In this document: one piece after another, positions 19,367 through 19,923 of the stretch
Numbering within the stretch: the stretch's first letter is position 1
Layout: every line of letters begins with the position of its first letter
Assembly (NCBI GenBank): GCA_024653865.1
Contig: JANLHD010000112.1
Span: 1 to 19,923, forward strand
Source: an archaeon
GTDB lineage: Archaea > Iainarchaeota > Iainarchaeia > Iainarchaeales > Iainarchaeaceae
DNA length: 19,923 nucleotides
Reading direction: 5' to 3'
Made by a program: the position numbers and the translations under genes
Notes under the pieces: model-generated
Databases searched by the model: none
The model's input: the letters and a program-made list of their open reading frames with translations, nothing else
Told to the model about the DNA's origin: nothing

Positions 19367-19689
19367 GCGAAATAGAATACTCCGACTGGCAAAAACTCGA
19401 CATACGCATAGGAACCGTCATCGAGGCAAAAAAGGCACAGAACGCAGACAAGCTTATTGTGCTCCAAATAGATTTTGGGGAAGAAAAAAAGCAGGTCGTC
19501 ACCGCAATGGCGGAATTTTTCGACGCAAACTATTTTGTGGGAAAGCAAATCCCCGTAATTGTGAACCTAAAGCCGCGGACCATGAGAGGCCTTGAAAGCG
19601 CGGGCATGATAGTTTCCGCCGAAGCAGACGGAAAACCAGTGCTATTGCACCCAGAAAATAAAATAGCGAACGGAAGCAAGGTCGAGTGA
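19363..19689 (+). CDS. Stand-alone tRNA-binding OB-fold protein (MetRS beta/CsaA-type, 108 aa)
   Basis: This is a single EMAP-II/Trbp111-type OB fold that binds the outside corner of tRNA; related proteins are the C-terminal beta part of methionyl-tRNA synthetase or act as separate chaperones. The signature parts are KLDIRIGTVIEAKKA (about 11-25), ADKLIVLQIDFGEE, QVVTAMAEFF, VNLKPRTMRGLESAGMI and a C-terminal NGSKVE. It starts with TTG at 19363, in a TTGA overlap with the previous stop, with GGAGGT (19348-19353) 9 nt upstream. Whether it joins a separate MetRS alpha protein cannot be judged here. It converges on the next gene with a 1-bp gap. Confidence 0.9.
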   Translation: MSEIEYSDWQKLDIRIGTVIEAKKAQNADKLIVLQIDFGEEKKQVVTAMAEFFDANYFVGKQIPVIVNLKPRTMRGLESAGMIVSAEADGKPVLLHPENKIANGSKVE

Positions 19690-19690
19690 A

Positions 19691-19923
19691 TTAACCGTAC
19701 ACGATTTTTTTGGCGTCCGCAAGATTCGCCTTGGCCGCCTTCTGATGCTCCTTAAGCAAGGGCACGAAAAAATCGATTGCGAACTGCTTTAACTCGGACG
19801 CAAGCATTTTTCCGGAAGAAAAATCCTGCGCAATTCTTTCAAGTTCTTTGGTGTTCGGGTAATGGAACCTTAGCATCTCATAAACCAAATCAACCTCGAG
19901 GGTCCCGCCCTTCTCGCGGTGCT
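19691..19923 (-). CDS. trpS: C-terminal end of a probable tryptophanyl-tRNA synthetase (partial)
   Basis: The frame is open to the window edge, so only about 76 C-terminal residues are seen. YEMLRFHYPNTKELERIAQ, FSSGKMLASELKQFAIDFF and VPLLKEHQKAA match the C-terminal helical pattern of archaeal/eukaryotic TrpRS (a '..SGEMLTGxLK..' helix and a final EHQ). Archaeal TyrRS has a related ending, so TyrRS is the alternative. The catalytic domain lies outside. No internal start is assumed; a TTG at 19888 is simply in frame. Confidence 0.65.
   Translation of the reverse strand, partial: HREKGGTLEVDLVYEMLRFHYPNTKELERIAQDFSSGKMLASELKQFAIDFFVPLLKEHQKAAKANLADAKKIVYG

Overview
The window comes from an archaeon. 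It starts inside a 16S rRNA gene with archaeal signatures. It also carries ribosomal proteins eL40 and eL41, a FEN1 nuclease with a C-terminal PCNA-binding tail, a UbiA-type prenyltransferase of the kind that makes archaeal ether lipids, and TATA-box promoters in front of almost every transcription unit. The very tight packing, many orphan small proteins, vitamin salvage instead of synthesis, and divergent 16S suggest a streamlined DPANN-type lineage (Diapherotrites/Micrarchaeota-like). That placement is inference.

Layout. 1-928 (minus) is the 5' part of 16S rRNA, with a structured leader and promoter at 929-1240. 1359-1748 (plus) is an orphan basic protein. 1785-5942 is a minus-strand block: two tandem paralogous small proteins with cationic amphipathic tails, a cysteine-containing exported protein, a GT2/GT4 glycosyltransferase pair, eL41 (42 codons, TTG start), and a YhhQ-type queuosine/archaeosine-precursor transporter. 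6128-6409 has two candidate micro-genes. 6508-7314 is an accessory spot: a Doc/Fic toxin and an overlapping 40-aa protein lie between two perfect 79-bp direct repeats, one of which runs into the 3' end of tRNA-Glu(UUC). 7414-8344 holds eL40, another orphan basic protein and a small membrane protein.

8397-10763 (plus) is an overlapping operon: UbiA prenyltransferase, archaeal XRE-type regulator, protein-L-isoaspartate methyltransferase. 14857-10766 (minus) is a complete thiamine salvage operon: thiamine pyrophosphokinase, ThiB, ThiP, ThiQ, so one transcript imports thiamine and converts it to the cofactor. It is divergent from folC, and both directions appear to share one TATA element. 16186-16639 is a HicBA toxin-antitoxin pair. 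FEN1 lies at 17096-18121. 18255-19689 is an overlapping operon of an orphan multi-domain protein, a USP/HUP-like protein and a MetRS-beta-type tRNA-binding protein. The window ends in the C-terminus of a probable tryptophanyl-tRNA synthetase.

Start-site logic is unusually clear. First genes of transcription units mostly have a TATA core centred about 25-28 bp before the start codon (leaderless transcripts). Genes inside operons carry GGTGA/GAGGTG Shine-Dalgarno motifs or stop-start overlaps.
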